Shown: positions 51,701 through 54,700 of the stretch, piece by piece | Layout of the letters: each line of letters starts with the position of its first letter | Position numbering within the stretch: the first letter of the stretch is position 1 | Assembly (NCBI GenBank): GCA_033961575.1 | Contig: CM066740.1 | Location: forward strand, 90,255,117 to 90,319,116 | Reading direction: 5' to 3' | Source: Aselliscus stoliczkanus | Taxonomy: Eukaryota > Chordata > Mammalia > Chiroptera > Hipposideridae | Length of the DNA stretch: 64,000 nucleotides | Translations under genes and position numbers: made by a program | The notes under the pieces: generated by a model | Told to the model about the DNA's origin: nothing | Database searches by the model: none | What the model saw: only the letters and a program-made list of their open reading frames with translations

Positions 51701-54700
51701 AAATTAGTCAATTTTATCTACATCTTTATATGCTGTTGAATTAAATAGTCAAAAATAAGGACTTTATCTAGCAAAATAAAATTAAAAACACAAATATGAC
51801 ACCTTTCAAAGTCACTACTTCCAAGCATCAAAATATTTCCCAAACAGACAACTGCGCTGCTTAATTTCTGTTGCAACATACTTAAGCACAACTTGAAGAC
51901 AGACAACGTTATTAGGTTAAATGTACACAGACACGGGTAAACTAGCACAACAGAGGTTGGGACAGCCCAAGGCACGAGAAGGTGAACCTGCGGCCTGAAG
52001 AGCCCTTTTCCTGGTCAGAGCGCAGAGAAGGAACCGCAGAGCCCAGCTCCGAACTCGGGAACACGCGCGTCGGGCCGCAGCCGGGAGCCGCACCTGGGGG
52101 CGCTCGGCCGGCCAGGCCCCGCCCTCGGGCCGCCCCTCACCTGGGCGGGGCCCCGGCCTCCTGCCCGCAGGCCTCCAGGCCTCGCCAGCGCCCAGGAGCA
52201 GCCCGGCAGCCCGGCAAGTCTCCACCTGGGCGCGGCCGCCCGGGCCTGGGACGCACAGCCCACCTCGGCCAGCCCCCGGGCCCCCACCCGCCCTGAAGGC
52301 CGCCCCACTGGCGGGGAAGAAACCGAGACACCACAACCCGGGGGGGGCGAAGGGAAGGGTCCCGGGCGTGTGTTTCTGGGCCAAGGGGTAAGACTGAGGC
52401 TCGGGGAGGCCGGGGGCATTCATCCCGGGAGGGCTGTGTGTTCTGAGAACTTGACATTTTTCAGGGAAATGCTAACCTAAGATGATGAATATAAAATGTA
52501 ACTGGGCTGCAAGGGTAACGCTCTGCGGATCTGAATACCTGCATTTCGCATTGGGGTTATGTTAGCCCCCAGTGCTGTCAAAGCCGCAGGAAAGAAAAAC
52601 GTCCCTTAGTGAAAGCATGCTGATTAGGACACATGCGACACAGTCCCACAAGGAAGACGAGGTGGTCTCCACACACACGGCCCGACAACAGCTCCCCCAC
52701 GGCTAACACGGCCCCCCATGATGAGGAACTGCTGCCCCGTGTTTTAGCAATCATTGCATCGGTACTCCATTTATTAGATTTCAGTTGGGCAGCAGCGGGG
52801 GCCTGTAAACCAAAAGCTTTACTGTTCAAGGCTTGCGGGCTGGCATCTGTGGTTTTACTGTGAACTAGTTAACAGGGTCATAGCATCATCAATACTACTT
52901 TTACACCAATACTTATGCAGAAGACATTCTCTGTAGTTAATGCACTGAATTGGACCTGAAAAAATACCTTTTTATTAAACCTGGTCTTGGCAATTTAGTT
53001 TTAAGACAAAACTACTTGTTTAAATTAATATTTACTTGACAAATACTATTGAGTTTCTTTATTACAGTTAGTGCAATTACTGTAGATAAAAGAAGTTTAT
53101 GCCTAGCTTTATGCCATCTCTATAAAATTAAGATTATAATTTTAAAAAAACCTTCAATGTAGGGGATGAGCGTAAAGATGGCCTATGGACCTAGACAGGT
53201 CTTCGATTTATTTTGATCTACATCCTAATACAAAATAAAAATTAGATCAAGAAATATTTCTTAATTAACAAAGGGAGAAAAGCCCGGTTACTAAGTAGAG
53301 TATGACCACACAGGGAGATAGGATAATACAGAAGGTGCCAAAAAAAATGTATACACATTTGAAGAAAGGAAAAGTGTATTAAAATTGTAATACTCAATAT
53401 GTATTGATAACAAAAGATGAATACAAGTCACGTTTGACTTCTGCAATGACAAGAGGTGCCCAAAGTGGCTCCCATCAGTATCCAGACACTTCTGATTACA
53501 GCAAACTACTGCTTGAGCAACGCTCACCAAAGTGTCCACTTGTGTACATTTTTTTTGGCAACCCCGGTATATTGGACAAAACATTGCATTATAAGACAGG
53601 AAGCCTGTTTTAGTTCCTATCCTGCTTCTACAAATCAGTAAACGTGGACAGTTCATCCAACCACGAGGCCAGTCTCAGCAGCTCTTAATCTAGAATGCGC
53701 CCATTTACTCATGTAGATTTCAAAGGAGGCGACACATGAGCTGCCCTATGACCGACTCAGCTTAGAGAACATCCAAAGAAAGGTCACAGTAAATATTTTT
53801 CGTAAATGTCTTCTAAACAAAAGAAATGTTTTATTCAGTCAGTTGAGAATTAGTGGTAAACAAATTATTCTTACCTTCTACTTTCACTTTAAAAATTTAA
53901 ATATTTTGTGCTTTCATGGACAAATAATTCTAAAATTGGCTCTTTACCTGGTACTGTTACTAACTCTGCCTATAGGTAGAGTTGTCAGCCAACCTAAAAG
54001 GTCTAGAGACACAGAAGACAGAACTTCAGGAAGCATAAAGAGACCAGCGTGCACACCTCAGAGTCATAAAGATGCAAATACTATTATTACAAAACAGATG
54101 GAAGAAGCGCGAATCACTAACTCAAAGAATATCCAGAAAAAAATTAAAAACGTCAAGTCCACCTGAAAAGTGTCCCACCAAGCAGAAAGACTGATGGTGA
54201 TGGCTGGAAATGATCTGACTTGGCGTGGTATGCACAGTCAATGATGTGTACTAGGTAATATCAAGCATATTGATTCCCTAAGCACTGAAAAGGAAATGGA
54301 AAAATGTCTATAAATCTTGTCTAACTCTCAAAACCCAAGAGAAACTTTAAACAGCATCTAAAACATAAATATCTTAAGTCAATCATAACTTACTAAAAGT
54401 ACCAGGGGAGGTATTACAAATATATATATACACACACGTACTTATACACACGTATATATACACACATACTTAGACACATAACATACTATAAGATTCCCAA
54501 TATTTAATACAAGTGTATGCATAAATATATGTACATATAAAACTCACTGTAAAAGCACCTAACGGCCAATCTATCAAAATGTAATGTATTTTATCTCCGG
54601 ATTTTAAATTAATGGATTTAAAAAATCTATCTCTGTTTCAGTATCCTCACATAGAGTTATTACCTAGTTCAGAGATTCTGGGAAGATTAAAGATGAATCA

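Noticed and set aside
51917..52423. Long overlapping open frames on both strands at 52 kb
   Set aside because: They arise because stop codons are rare in very GC-rich sequence; translations are low-complexity and frames on both strands are equally long.
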